Notes under the pieces: model-generated | What the model was told of the DNA's origin: nothing | Database searches by the model: none | What the model saw: the letters and a program-made list of their open reading frames with translations, nothing else | Position numbers and translations under genes: made by a program | Assembly: GCA_013396755.1 (NCBI GenBank) | Contig: VWZF01007017.1 | Span: forward strand, 372,001 to 436,000 | DNA: 64,000 nucleotides | Reading direction: 5' to 3' | DNA from: Sclerurus mexicanus | Lineage: Eukaryota; Chordata; Aves; Passeriformes; Furnariidae | Shown: positions 23,323 through 35,182 of the stretch, piece after piece | Layout: each line of letters begins with the position of its first letter | Numbering within the stretch: position 1 is the stretch's first letter

Positions 23323-25787
23323 TTTCATTCAACTCCTAATTATTTATTCAAAGAGCTTGGTTCCTTCCCCAGGGCAGCAAACAGCCTGCTCTGGTTATTT
23401 ACAGCTCTGGTTCTGCAGCGTGACTCTTGTGGATGACCCTTGTCCCCACTTTGCTCCAGAGGAGCCCCAACTGCCTGGGCTGGGAGCCCTTCTAGCATAA
23501 ACACGTCTGTCTGAGAACTGAAATACATCTTCAGTCGGTGCTGGGGCATGTGACTGGCAAATCTGCTTGCTGTTAATATTTTCACAGCAAGAGTTGACCT
23601 GTAGATCATAAAAAGAAGAAACAAAAGGGATGCAAATATGGCCTCACTTATTTACAAATGTGATTAATTATCTGCAAGCAAATTTTGTTGCCACAGATCT
23701 GATTTCTGCTTCTCCCCAGACATGCTGAGCCTTTTTGTGTTCACACTGGCAAACACAGAAACCCTCTAGTCAGATGACATGTGTCACTTAAACCTACCCC
23801 CGATCTGGATTTGATATGTGTCAACACATTTAAAGTTGTTAAATGTAAAAGGAGTTTCTCTGCGGCACCTCCGTTGCCAAGGGAATGCAGAGGGTGTCAT
23901 TGACTTTTAAAGCTCAACCCAAACACTGCCGGGTTATCCATCTGATGGCACAAACACACCGGAATATTTATTTGATGTGTGTTCACAGGCTGATATTGAT
24001 GTTTTAGCAAATGTTCTGTGACTGGGAGTGGGTTTGGAGAGCTGTGGAGGCAAAGCCCCTGCACTGGCCCTTGGGTCACTGCCTGTGCCCCTTGGGTGCC
24101 TCCTGCCTCCTTTGGCCTCAGAACCCCTGGGTGATTTCCAGCCTCACCTACAGCTGAGTCCTGCCATTCCAGAGCATGTTGGGCTGAGATGAGCTGGTCC
24201 CTCCAAGCTCCATCCCTGCCAGGATATCTGTGCTTTGGGCTGATCCCACATGCTCTTGGAAGGTGGGAAGGGCCATTGGGCTCTACGTTCCCCCAGAGGG
24301 GCCAGGACTGCTCCTGCCTCCAGGTGGGATAAGAATCACCATCAGCAGGGCACCGGGGTGTTCCTGACCGAGAGGGAGAAGGGACACACAGAGAGGAGGG
24401 AATGCATTTTGCGGGGGTGCCCTTTCCCTTCAGGAAGCCAATGAAATCTGGGCTTTTGACATTATCTTTCAGTTAATAATGCTGCATTTAGAGCAAGTTA
24501 GAGCAAATAAATAAATAAATAAATAAATAAATAAATACAGCACACAGCTTTTTAGCTGTGCGTAAATGATTATAAGTGTTTTCAGCTGTTCCTCAAAAGG
24601 TAAGAAAAGGGTTAAAATGAAATCCAGCTGAGACATTGCTCTTCTCAATGGAGCTGTTTGCACCAGCTTTACACTCTCCTGATCAGCTGCAGGGTTGTAG
24701 TAGCTTCATGCTTTAGGTCTTCAGGAGGATCTTCATTTAAAGTTCCAGTTTTAATATTAATGCATGGGGATATGATAATTTTTCTTGAAGTTTTTTTTCC
24801 TTATTTCTTCAAATGTATTTGATTTGCTGTATTTTCAAGAATTAAATCCTTAAGCCTGAAAGTCTGTCAGAATCATGCCTCCTAATTTCCACTGAGAAAA
24901 GGCAGAGATGGAGACTCTGTGGGGCAGCAGGGATGGACAGACCAGCAAAGACCTTTTCTTAGAGTGCAGAAGGAAATACTGATTCATGATTTACACGTGG
25001 GGGATTTCTGGCCTCCTGGCTGATATTTTACTATTGTCTGTGCTTGTTTTTGCTTTTATTTCAATATATATTTTCAAAAGAGAACCATGAAAACTAAATG
25101 AAAAAGAGGAAGACATCAGGGCCACGTTGTGACTGAGATTTTACACACATAAAAGCCCTTAAGCACTGCTGTGTAATACTCATTGGTTTCACTTCACAGG
25201 GTCTGTGACAAGATTTGCTCCAGCTTTTGATCCCTGCCAGCCTGTCCCCTCCCAGTGTTCTGGGAGATACAGGGCTGAACTCACTCGTTTTCTCAAGGCC
25301 AAATTTAATCGGGTTCAGTCAGTTCAGACACCTCTGTCATCAGCTGTTCCTCAGACTGTCCTCACAGGTTTTCTTCACAAAATCACATGTGTTTCTTTCA
25401 GTGGTAACAACTCATTTCTAGATATTTTATGGACCTTAATTTAAAGATTTTTGAATTTATAGCAAAAGATAAAGGACATTTGCATGACACCATTGCTAAT
25501 GTTTCAGCCTGCTGTGAGGGCAGTTTAGTCACAGTGTCTGTTTGTGCCCAGCAGGCAAGTGCTGCTCTGTGGATCAGCTGATTTCTGGAAAATCAAGACA
25601 AAAGAGCCATGGAAATTTCTGGATTTCCTGGTTATGAGTATGTGATATAACCCCTGATGTTATATTTATGTGTAGGGTATCAGTTGGTAGGTTGTGCACT
25701 GCTGGACATGTAGATCCCATATGGTTTTGTCCTTGTTCCCTCCTTCTCTGCATGGGGAATGGTCGTGCTGCTGGGCTGGAGGGCCTG
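23323..25787. other. Unique sequence with one microsatellite
   Basis: No coding region is supported. The AAAT microsatellite is entered separately. The part from 24.7 to 25.5 kb is AT-rich and free of recognisable repeats. Confidence 0.6.
24505..24537. repeat. (AAAT)n microsatellite, about 8 units
   Basis: An uninterrupted tetranucleotide run of AAAT units spans 33 bases. Pure runs of this length are usually length-polymorphic. It gives a run of LFIY-type residues in a spurious minus-strand frame. Confidence 0.95.
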
Positions 25788-26060
25788 GAGGGGCAGGACA
25801 AAAGGGAATGGCTTCCCACTGCCACAGGGCAGGGATAGATGAGATATTGGGAAGAAATTCTTCCCTGGGAGGGTGGGCAGACCCTGGCACAGGTTGGGCA
25901 GAGAAGCTGTGGCTGCCCCTGGATCCCTGGAACTGTCCAAGGCCAGGTTGGACGGGGCTTGGAGCAACCTGGGCCAGTGGAAGATGTCCCTGCCCATGGC
26001 ACAGGGTGGAATGAGATGGGCTTTAAGGTCCCTTCCATCCCACACCAGTCTGATTGCACA
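25788..26060 (+). repeat. CR1 LINE, 3' end fragment (plus orientation)
   Basis: The copy starts near GGGGCAGGACAAAAGGGAAT, equivalent to the CR1 GACAGGACAAGGGGxAAxGG block. It follows the family order: AGATATTGGGAAGAAATTCT, GACCCTGGCACAGGTTGGGC, GAAGCTGTGGCTGCCCCTGG, GGTTGGACGGGGCTTGGAGC, CCTGCCCATGGCACAGGGTG and CTTTAAGGTCCCTTCCATCC. It loses similarity at about 26060, just before a usual ATTCTATGA tail would start. The 150-160-residue minus-strand frames at 25574-26159 are reverse readings of this repeat. Confidence 0.94.
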
Positions 26061-27892
26061 CGGCAGGCAACATGTCAGTGCCATGACCTCTGTTCCCTTT
26101 TCCATTTGCCAGCCTAGTCCAGCTCTGAACTGCTTTGCAATGACTGGTAAGTGAGGCATAAGTCAAACGACGTAAACATAGCATGGTAGGACGTGGGGTC
26201 TGGGATTGCCCAGGATCTTGTTCTGTGTCACGCTGCAGTCTCCACCTGAGGGTCTGGCAGAGAGGGACTGATGGGAATCACAGCTGGAAAGTTGCCAACT
26301 CATTACCTCGCATCTAGTCTGGCTGTCAGAAAAGGTGATGTTGAAGAAAAACTGCTGTAAAATAATAAAGAAGATTTTGAGTTGAAGATGTCAAAGAAGA
26401 CAGAAGAGATTCACAGGCAGCACCTGGGTGTTTTCCAGTTGGGATAACCTCATGGCACTCATCAAGCAGCCAGAGTGCAGCTTTTAATGAAAAATTCATT
26501 TTGTTTTCTAGAGAAAATTGTTTTTCTTTCTTCTGAGTTTTTGTTTGCTTTCTGAGATACTATCTACAGATATACTTAATCACCTTTCCAGCAAAAGGCA
26601 CTGCCAAGGCACCAAGTTGTGGTGCTCCTCCAGCCCCTCTCCTGCTGGGAAAAGCAGAAATGCGGAGGGGTAAACACGGCGCATATGCTCAGCCATGGCT
26701 GAGACACAACACAGCTGAGCACGGAGAATTAAGGCTTCAAGACACATAGGAAGAGGAAGAGCCTCAGAACAGAGACAACAGTTCTGTGCTTTTGGAAATA
26801 GAAACCTTCAGCAATGACACTGCGAAAAACATGGCTTCTATCTAATTGAAATGGGGAAAGGTCTGGGAAAACGAGGAGGGAGTGGCAACAGAGGGAAGAC
26901 AGGAGGGCACTTAGCACCATGTGCTGAGCAGCCATGAGAAACAAGAAGGAAATGTCTGGAAATTCTGCCCCTGTGCCCAACAGAGACAGCAATGAGGGTA
27001 TGGACAGCAAGATGGAAAGCAAGCAATGCTGATGGGCCCTTAGGGAACAGAGAAGAGTGTGGGAGCTAAATATACTGAAGATGCCAGTTGGTAGAATTAA
27101 GAACAAGAGAAGAAATTACCTGCATGTCTCAGGAACAATCAAAAGCCTGTCGTACCTACTTAGGGACAGTGGTGCTCAGAAGCACTCGCAGTGACACGAT
27201 CGGACGGCTCATATGTAGGGGAATTAAATTAACTTAGTTGAATACTCCAAGCCATTAATAATAATTTTTAACAAACCCTGGTACAATGGGTCAATTCCTA
27301 AGGAGGAGAAATCACATTACTCTCTGTGCTTAAAAAGTTCTTGTAACCAATGAGCAGTTGTCAGACCCAGAAATTATAACAGAAATACTCCTGCGAGAAA
27401 TCTTCGGTAACGAATTCTTCAGTTCCATAGTGCAATTAATGCCAAGCAAAGTGGTTTTATGGTGCATGAGCCTTAAAGACATTTGCCATGGGAGATGATA
27501 ACTTTGCTGACTGAAGGTAACTCCCACAAAACAGGTTTCCTAAAATAATTTGATTCACTGCCCCAGGAACTTTGAAAAATTGCCTTATACCCAGTAATGC
27601 TTCAGAAATTAAATGGATTAAAACCAACTAAATGATCAAAAAATGTAATCAAACCCAGGAAGCCATCACTCTTGGGCATGTTCCAAGCAAGTTGCCATAG
27701 GGATATCTCCATAACACAATCCTGCCCTGAAGAGAACATACATCAATGAGCTCTAATAAGCAGGGTGGCCACAGCTCAGCCCCACCGATTAGCCAGGGTG
27801 GGAATCATGTGGAGCTAATCCATGGTGTAGGTGTGGGAAAGATGAGGAACATTCCAGTAGGAAGGAGGCAATGTCCAGGAACACAACAGGAG
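26061..27892. other. Unclassified, partly purine-rich sequence; possible old repeat
   Basis: No gene is supported. From about 26720 to 27120 the plus strand is strongly enriched in A and G (many GAGAAG, GGAAGA and AGAGGA words). This leaves a long open frame on the minus strand (26729-27106) with a low-complexity L/S/F-rich translation that matches no family I know. The stretch leads into the CR1 ORF2 remnant at 27893, so part of 26.7-28.4 kb may be a decayed retroelement, but I cannot show this. Confidence 0.45.
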
Positions 27893-27982
27893 TAAGAATT
27901 TACAAGAAGGGCATAAGGAAGACCCAGAAAACTACAAACCTGTGAGTCAGACCCCAGCACCTGGGAATACGATGGAGAAGGT
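27893..27982 (+). pseudogene. CR1 ORF2 (reverse transcriptase) remnant, frameshifted
   Basis: The plus strand reads ...YKKG and, after a one-base deletion near 27914, continues in the next frame as EDPENYKPVSQTPAPG followed by NTMEK. This matches the CR1 motif FKKGKKEDPGNYRPVSLTSVPGK at DNA level (ACAAGAAGGGC, GGAAGACCCAGAAAACTAC, CCTGTGAGTCAGACC). Sequence past 27990 has weak CR1-like words (GAGGCACAGGGAAGGC) but no clear reverse-transcriptase core. It is an internal piece with no associated 3' UTR and is non-functional. Confidence 0.7.
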
Positions 27983-28853
27983 ACCACTCCGGAAGAGCAC
28001 TGGGTGCTGCTGAATGACATTTAAGGGGCTATTCAGTCATGAGGCACAGGGAAGGCCTCCAGGGATGTCTGAGAGGCAGCAGGGCAGCACCAGTGCTACC
28101 CACAGGTGCCCCAAGGACACCAGACACGTGGGGCCTTGGGGCATGGGAACAGTTGGTAACAATGGCTAAAAGCCAAGAGCAACAAGCTCATAGAGGGAAG
28201 AAGAATATTCTGATTACTCGAAGCAATTTGGGGCCAGAAGAGGTAACCCCAGAACCTGGGGACAGCACACCACAAAGCTTCTCTAAACAAAATCCAGGCA
28301 ATTGTCTGGAAACCGAGCTGAAGCTGGAATGGGCAGTCATGTGTTGTGAAGAAATTAGTAGAGGAAGTGCAGATCACATTTAGATTATTCTAATGGTTCC
28401 TTCTGGGTATGAATTTAATGAAAGAATATGTGAGGTTTATTTCTTTTATTAAAAATAACAGATTCACCCAATTTGATTAATATTCATCCTCTTTTATACT
28501 TGGCACAGGAGGTCTCTTGCAGGCTCAGCCACAGGCAGCTCTGTGCCAGAGGACATGAGCAGAGTTTCCCTGACTCCAGCCCCAGGCAGAGGGGCCCGTC
28601 CTGATCATCCCGTGGCTACAGCTGAGCGAAGAGCTGTGTGTCTTCTCCCTCACGTCTGATGTTCCAGAAGAAAAAAAAAGTTGCCGATGGAGGGGGAATA
28701 CTGGAGGTAAAAGCAGTTGCCGTGGTGCTGGATGAGACAGGGTCCATTTTGTACCCCTACATTCCTACACTGCTTAGCACCTCCAGCCCTGGCCAAAAAC
28801 AGCACCCAGGCACTGCCACAATGGTTATTATTTACACTAAACTGAGAGCTTGA
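27983..28853. other. Unclassified sequence after the CR1 ORF2 remnant
   Basis: No gene is supported. Part of 27983-28380 may be diverged continuation of the same CR1 insertion, since the plus strand stays open for about 114 codons at 28039-28383 without recognisable motifs. After 28380 the sequence is AT-rich and then of mixed composition, with an A9 run near 28671. Confidence 0.5.
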
Positions 28854-28980
28854 ATAGGGCTTGAAACAACTTGTCATAGTGGAAGGTGTCCCTGCCCATG
28901 GCAGGGACGTTGGAATAAGATGGCCTTTAAGGTCCTTTCCAACCCAAACCACTCTGAGATTCTGTGATGATTCTCTGATT
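28854..28980 (+). repeat. CR1 LINE, short 3' end (plus orientation)
   Basis: The copy keeps the last 125 bp or so: GTGGAAGGTGTCCCTGCCCA, GACGTTGGAATAAGATGGCC and TTTAAGGTCCTTTCCAACCC. Then comes a well-preserved tail in which ATTCTGTGATG and ATTCTCTGATTC are two degenerate copies of the CR1 octamer. The 5' break falls in the GGGGCTTGGAGCAACCTG block, seen here as AGGGCTTGAAACAACTTG. Confidence 0.92.
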
Positions 28981-30055
28981 CAGCTCCACAGTGGAGTTTC
29001 CATTGCTGTCACTAAATTGTCCTTTTATATTTTGGCTATTATATTTGGTTTATTCTCACAGGTTTCTTCCAGTTGCAATAAAATTTATCTTTCCTCTGAT
29101 GATTAAAATGCTCAACTCCACCCCTATGGATTAATGATCATTACCAAAGGAAATTATAAACTTCAGCCTGAAGGTTAGATTTTATTTCATGGTTACATAG
29201 CCTGTGGTTAGATGATGTCATCTGGGAAAAGCTACTGAAATTAACAATGTGCTTTATGCAAGGTTGGAGAAAGCCAAACGCAGTGAGTGCTGGCCATGTA
29301 TTGCAGAGGTGTTGGTAAATGCAGGCTGGCAGGGCAGACAATGGCACGGCAGCTTGGGGACATGCTGGCTACCAAGGCCAGAGTCAATGCTGGAAGTGCC
29401 CCTTGGGGAGGTGTTTGGATGCCTCCACACCACGACATGGCCAAGAGCAGAGGGACCCTGGTGTGTGCCCACCTTGCCTGGCTTGGTGTTTACCACCCCA
29501 TGAACATCATTTTGGGAACTTCATCTCCACAGCTGCCCAGCATCTGCCTGCACGGTGGAAGTCCCTGCTGAGGAGCTGAGCAGTGATGGATTACCCCGAC
29601 CTTGTCACACTCTCGTGTCACCACATGATGAATGTCCTCTGTCTGCTAATTAGGCAATGGGATCAATGCAGGGCGTTCATTTTCTTGTGAGCACCAAATT
29701 AGGCGCACTGTCAAACAGAGGGAGCTGTGACAATTTGGAGTTATTTACATAACAATAACATTAATGGAGGCATCACTGATACATTCCCTGAATCTTTCAA
29801 AAAGTTTTCTACATCTCGTCTGCTGAGTGCAGTTTGTTATCAGTCACTCAGTGTCCTCTGACAGCTCTGGGCAGCAGGACTGAGGGACAGGAACGGTGCC
29901 CTTGCTCCCTGCTCCCGGCATCTCCCATCTCCCTCAAGGTCCAGACCAGATGCTCCTCAGTGCCAGCTCTGGCCCTGTTCATTAGTGATGTGCCTATTTC
30001 TCACTGCCCCCCAGCTCTCCTCTGGGGCCAATAGTTTTGGGTTTTTTGGTGTGTG

Positions 30056-30070
30056 TTTTTTTTTTTTTTT
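30056..30070. repeat. T15 homopolymer
   Basis: Fifteen consecutive T follow a GTGTGTG stretch. No retroposed sequence with a poly-A tail on the minus strand could be recognised next to it. Confidence 0.9.
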
Positions 30071-33000
30071 AGTTTCAAAAGGGAGAGGGAAACCAGAAGA
30101 GAAACTTTTTCTTCTCTGTTTTCTATGTTCATTCACACTTTTCATCTGTAATTATTTCCTCACCCTGGAATAAGTTCACACTGGATTTGTGTGAAACAGC
30201 CTCCTCGGCCACAAAGCGATAATGGCTGAGGATCAAAAGAGCAAAAGGTTCAACCTGGGACACACAACTGCTGAGAAGGTCCAGTGCTCTCAGACTGGAG
30301 TAACAGCAATTTACAGACTTCTGGTCTCTACAAAGCCGTCTAACGGGGCCACACAGGAGATTACCACTAAAGCAAACAAACTCTCGCTGAAAAAAACAAA
30401 CACAAGAGAAACTTTTAATAAAAGCTGCCAATGAACACTTTTGTGGTGAAGGGTGGAGAGGGATTGCTCAGGCTGCATCTGCCCTGGCTGGCTCCATACC
30501 CCCAGGGCAGGCAGCCTGATCCTGGTGGCACTGCTGGGCGGTGCTGGTGAGGTGGGCTGCCCACGGCCATGGAAAACCTGAAAGATTGAGGTTACTCATT
30601 AGTATTTACTGGCTGAAGGGAGCTCCTTGGCCAACTAGTCCTGCTATTCCACGGCTGACCCAGCTACTCCAGGGTGAAAGAGCCTCAAGAAGGAGTTTTG
30701 TGGGTCACACACAGCCTTGCAGGAATGACCTCTGGAGGTTTTTCATTGTCACTCACACACACTCAAATAAAGTGTATTTTGTTTGTTTAAAGTTTCAGTC
30801 ATTTGAATTTTGAAAATATTATTCCAAAAATTTTTCCAAGCCAGATTTCTTTTGACAATTATATCAAGAGGATTTCGCTGGTGCCAAGTTTTGGGTTTTT
30901 GTAGCTAATTCTCAATTGTGCTTTGCAGGCATTGGTTTGCTGACAACCATCTGTTTCAACCCAATGTTCTTGCTTAAAGTCAGCCCAAGAGAAATTAAAA
31001 TATCAAAAGGAAATATTTCAGAGAGAGTGGGAAGGAAGCAAAAAACCAACAGTGCTGGAGCTGTAAACAGCTTTAGATTTTCAGTGTAACTTAAGTCAGA
31101 TTTTGCAGCCAATTTGCCAGGGGACGAGCTGGAGACAGCTCAGCCTGGAGCATCTCCTGCTCCACCGGCCCTGCGAATGGAGCAGCTCCCAGAGGGCACG
31201 GACGTTCAGCAAGAGTTAGGCAAGCCCTGCCTGGATTTCCCACAAGTCTTCCCAGGGGCTTGGGGAGGCTCATTTTGTCTCAAATGGCTTTTCTAGGAGT
31301 GCAGGTGTGACATCCTGCCCAGAGCCCTGTTGCAAAGTGCTGCTACATGGAGCGTAGGTGAGACTCACAGACAGAGGAGCCTCATTGTGGGAAGAGACCC
31401 AGCATGGTTTTTCGGCTGGGCAAACTCTGGCCACTTCCTGTTTGTGATAAACTTACCCCGTGACTAAATTAACCATTTATAATTAAAGTGGTGCTAAAAA
31501 GCAGATGGGAATTATTAATTAAATGTTACATGGCTTCCTGTAGCCTTTTGGTATGGAATTCTGACCTGAACACAGAAATTACATAAAGGAAAAGGCACTT
31601 TTACAGACTTCACCACACCCCTAGTCTGAGGTGCTGGAGAACTTGCCCATGCTGAGAGCAGGATAGACAGGTCTGTCTGGTGTGGGCACAGCACCATGCA
31701 GGTGAGGGGCACACAGCCACTGCCATTGCTCCTGCCCCAGCCAGGTGAGCTGGGCACGCAGCTGGCTGCCACCACTTCTGACACATCCCAGGTGAGCTCC
31801 ACACACTCCTGCCGTCCCCTTTGGGCCACATCGTCAGGGATGAGCAGGAACCAGAGCACAAGGACACGTCCCAGTCTCTTCACGCAGCTTTGGTAGTGCT
31901 TTGGTTTCAAAAGTGATGAATCACGTGGCTCAGACCTCTCGCTAAGGAAAAAGTGGGAAGTAAGAGAAATGAAATTCATCCACCAAGCATGATTTTATTC
32001 CAGCTGCTGTCTCTCTCTTTGAAATAATTTCTTGAAAGTCAGAATTCCTGTTATTTGTCCCAAAGCCTAATTTCCCCTGCTAAAACAAGGTGCTGTATGC
32101 CCCATCTCTGTGGAACAATAAGTCAGAATTAAAGGTTTATTTATATACATTTGTCTATGTAGCCACTGATTGTTGCTGCTGCTGGAACATATTTGTGTGA
32201 GCAGATGTGACTTTGGCACCAGGAGGAGAAAGAAGCAGTTTGGGTGCTGGGTTGGAGCAGTGGGGGCTGTGGGTTCCAGCGGGAGCTGCCCCCTGGCCGG
32301 GGTGGGATGTGTGGTGGGGCACCGTGCATATCGCTGGGCAGACCCCTGCCCACCTGCCCTGCTGCCCACATCCTCTCCAGGGCCTTCACCAGGAAACGTA
32401 GCACTTCTGCCACCTTTCAAGATGAACCTTTTCAGCTTTATTAATGCACAGTGAAAAATCTGTGAGAACGTGGATTCAAGTGAATGAAGGAATGATGGAA
32501 ATATCAGCTATATTTTCCTTTTGCAGAACTATATTGTTATGAGCACTAAGATTTTCTGGTATCCACTCAGGTCAGGGAATAGTCTGACTCAGATAGCTCT
32601 GAAAATTCATTACATTTCCTTCTCCTGTGACCACCCAGTGGTCCATTGGTGCCGAGTGCTGCGCAGCAGTGACAGGGCTTTCCCCATGGCACCTGCTTTG
32701 ATTCACCACCTTCTGCAGGACCGGGAAATGCCATCGTTAAGACATCAGCATTAATACCCTGATCTGGTTTTATCTGAGTTTCTTTTAGCAGCAGTAATCC
32801 TGAGGCAGGGCCCCCCAGCTGCCCCCGGCCACGAGAGCCCCCAGCCTCGATCAGCACTTCCAGTGCAGACACTGACTGGGCTTAATGTGGGGAACCAGCA
32901 GGAGGGGAACCGGCCCCACAAACAGCCCCTCCAACCTCCCCCTCCACCACAAGGGATGCTCAAGGCTCTCAGTGCACAACCAGTGTATGTGTGTGTGAAC

Positions 33001-33438
33001 AAACCACCACACAAACACAGACCAATCTGGCCTTAAAATAAAATTCCCAAGGTACCATCTCCCTTGCACTCAGCATAGTAATTTAATATTCTTAATATCC
33101 TTAATGTAATTTTACTGCCATGGATTGGATTTTTCTTTTTTTTGGTGAAGACAAACTATCAATACATAACAATAATAAAACCAAACAGCGAACACTTCAT
33201 CATCAATAAAGTGCAACAAAGACTCCTGTGCTCTGTGTAAGCAGAATTAAATGATGGTTTGGAATTCAGAGTCACAAAAATGAGACTGTGAGAGAAAAGC
33301 TTCTTGGAGACACGTCGGAGGAGAACGAAGGAGAGAGACCCCTGCAAATGAAGGGTGACCTCCTGACATATAAAGCTGGAGCCTTTGTCAGCAGCCCCAT
33401 GACAAAGCTGAACCTCATTGTCAACACTTTGCAGCTGC

Positions 33439-33495
33439 ACTTAGAAAAACAAAAGCAGGGCAAGATCACTTAGAAAAACAAAAGCAGGGCAAGAT
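33439..33495. repeat. Recent 29-bp tandem duplication (28 of 28 comparable bases identical)
   Basis: The unit ACTTAGAAAAACAAAAGCAG plus GGCAAGATC at 33439-33467 is followed directly by a second copy from 33468. The second copy is identical through GGCAAGAT at 33495, where similarity ends. Lack of divergence suggests a recent slippage or duplication event, or an assembly artefact. Confidence 0.92.
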
Positions 33496-33920
33496 GAACA
33501 AGGCTGCCTCTAATCAGTGTGAAACTCCAAATTTTAATTGAATTATAGCAAACTTCAGCTCAAACAGAGAAGACCTAATCCTGTAATGCTTTAATTTTCT
33601 TTCTAGTATTTTTCTAATATTCCCAAACACTGAGTTGCTTACACTTTAATCAATTTCATGATGAATTTGTGGAACTTTGATAGTGTTTTGTTGTTTTTAG
33701 ACAAATAAACAGATTGCAATTCCAAAAGATCCCTGTAAAGGCAGGGACTGGTTTGTGCAGCCCTGCTTTGCCTGGGAGGGTTGTTTGTGGTCATCACAGG
33801 GGACACCTGACGTGCTGGTGTGATGTCAAACCCTCACACCCTCCCTGCTTTACCCTGTGCTCTGTGCTGCCAGCACAGCCACGGGGCAGCCTGGGCAAAC
33901 CAGAGCACACTGAAATGTCT

Positions 33921-34080
33921 GCACATGTGTTATTGGGGTCTGAATACACACTACTGGGAGCTGGGCAGGCATCTCTGGGGGCCAGCAGGTGTTACTGGGG
34001 TCCTAGTACACCTTACTGGGAACTAAGCAGGTGTTACTGGGGCCTGCAGGCATTACTGGGGTCTGGGCAAGCATTGCTGT
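33921..34080. repeat. Degenerate minisatellite, TTACTGGGG-type motif
   Basis: The motif (C)ATTACTGGGGTCTGGGCAGG and variants recurs about seven times: TATTGGGGTCTGAATACACA, CTACTGGGAGCTGGGCAGGC, GTTACTGGGGTCCTAGTACA, CTTACTGGGAACTAAGCAGG, GTTACTGGGGCCTGCAGGC and ATTACTGGGGTCTGGGCAAG. Spacing is roughly 20-23 bases. Translation of the plus strand gives a YWGLxxHYWELxR-like repeat, which reflects the DNA repeat and not a protein domain. Confidence 0.85.
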
Positions 34081-35006
34081 AGTTCGGTATCACATCTCCG
34101 CCCTCTGTAAATGGACGAGTTTATGTTCCTCTTCAGTCAATCCACAAGTGGCCTCTGAGTCTGCAAAGTCTTTCTAAAACAAACCGCTCCATGCTCCAGC
34201 CGTTGTTTCTTCTTTTTCTGATCTCAGATGGATGTTGTGGTGAGTCCTTTCCTGGCACCCTCTGCAGCAGGATCACAGCCACACTGTAAAACAACTTCCC
34301 CCTCCCCTAGTCGCTCTCCCACAGAGCAGTTTGGGGATGGTCTGTCACCCCATTCCCGGTGCCCTTGGCTGATGCTTCCCTTGGTGGGTCGCTCCCTGTT
34401 CACTGTTCCCCCCTTCAAGTCAAATGCCCCAGGTGCTCCCCATTCCTCATCCACCGTGATCCTGGAATGGGAGTGAACACCCCTGCTGTTTGCTTTGCCT
34501 CAGTGATGCTCCTGTGGGCACAGGGGGAACATGGGGAAGAGCTGCGGGTCCGTGTTTCCCTCGCCCAGCTGCTCATCCATATGTCACCTTAGTGAGGTTG
34601 AACCTGCTGAGAGTAATTTCCTAGCTTTTCTTTCCCAACCATGTGTATGAGCAGTGCCCTCACACCGCACCCAGAGAAGGCAGCAGAGCGGGTGGGCTCT
34701 GACCAGTGTAATTGTGACAATTTACAATCAAGCTGATGGCTGAGTATTTTAAGAAGATTTTTCCAGTACAGCTGTGCCTGGGATAAACACCAGGGAACAC
34801 ATCCTTCCTTATCCAATAGCCTCCACCACAGTAAGATGTTAGATTTAAGGACTAAATTATTCATGATGTGATTTTCTCTTGATCTTAATCTTTGACTCTC
34901 CTATGCCAGGCAGCAGAAGACTCACTGGAAAACATTTTTCAAGGCTGCTTCTACTGCACACAAAACCTTACCTGCATAAGCAGCCCAGGGTGGGAGATTT
35001 TTGCTT

Positions 35007-35182
35007 GGCTGAGGGAGCTGGGGGGGCTCAGCCTGGAGAAAAGGAGGCTCAGGTGGGACCTTCTGGATCTGCAACTCCCTGACAGGAGGATTGAGCCAGG
35101 TGGGGGTCAGGCTCTGCTCCCAGGGAACAAGGGACAGGACAAGAGAAAACGGCCTTAAGCTGTGCCAGGGAAGGTTTAGCTT
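35007..35182 (+). repeat. CR1 LINE, internal fragment lacking the 3' end (plus orientation)
   Basis: It starts at GGCTGAGGGAGCTGGGGGGG and carries CTCAGCCTGGAGAAAAGGAG, TGCTCCCAGGGAACAAGGGA, CAGGACAAGAGAAAACGGCC and TGTGCCAGGGAAGGTTTAGC. Similarity ends near 35182, about 250 bp before the normal CR1 3' end. Because CR1 copies are made from the 3' end, loss of that end implies a later deletion or rearrangement. Confidence 0.92.

Larger units (their letters stand above)
28981..35006. other. Unique sequence with local tandem repeats
   Basis: No gene is supported. Local features are a T15 run at 30056-30070, a perfect 28-bp tandem duplication at 33439-33495 and a degenerate minisatellite at 33921-34080. 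GC-richer patches at 29.3-29.5, 31.1-31.3, 31.6-31.9 and 32.2-32.4 kb make overlapping open frames on both strands up to 154 residues with no domains. The stretches 29.6-29.8 and 33.05-33.7 kb are AT-rich and include several TAAT and ATTA words. Confidence 0.6.

Noticed and set aside
26113..26146. Possible 34-nt exon between CCATTTGCCAG and CTG|GTAAGTG
   Set aside because: Fits splice words only; lies just beyond a CR1 and has no CpG or other sign of constraint.
25574..26159. Two 159-161-residue minus-strand open frames
   Set aside because: Both are reverse readings of the CR1 copy at 25788-26060.
26690..28400. Endogenous retrovirus candidate
   Set aside because: No paired LTRs, primer-binding site or retroviral protein motif was seen; the only identifiable piece is CR1 reverse transcriptase.
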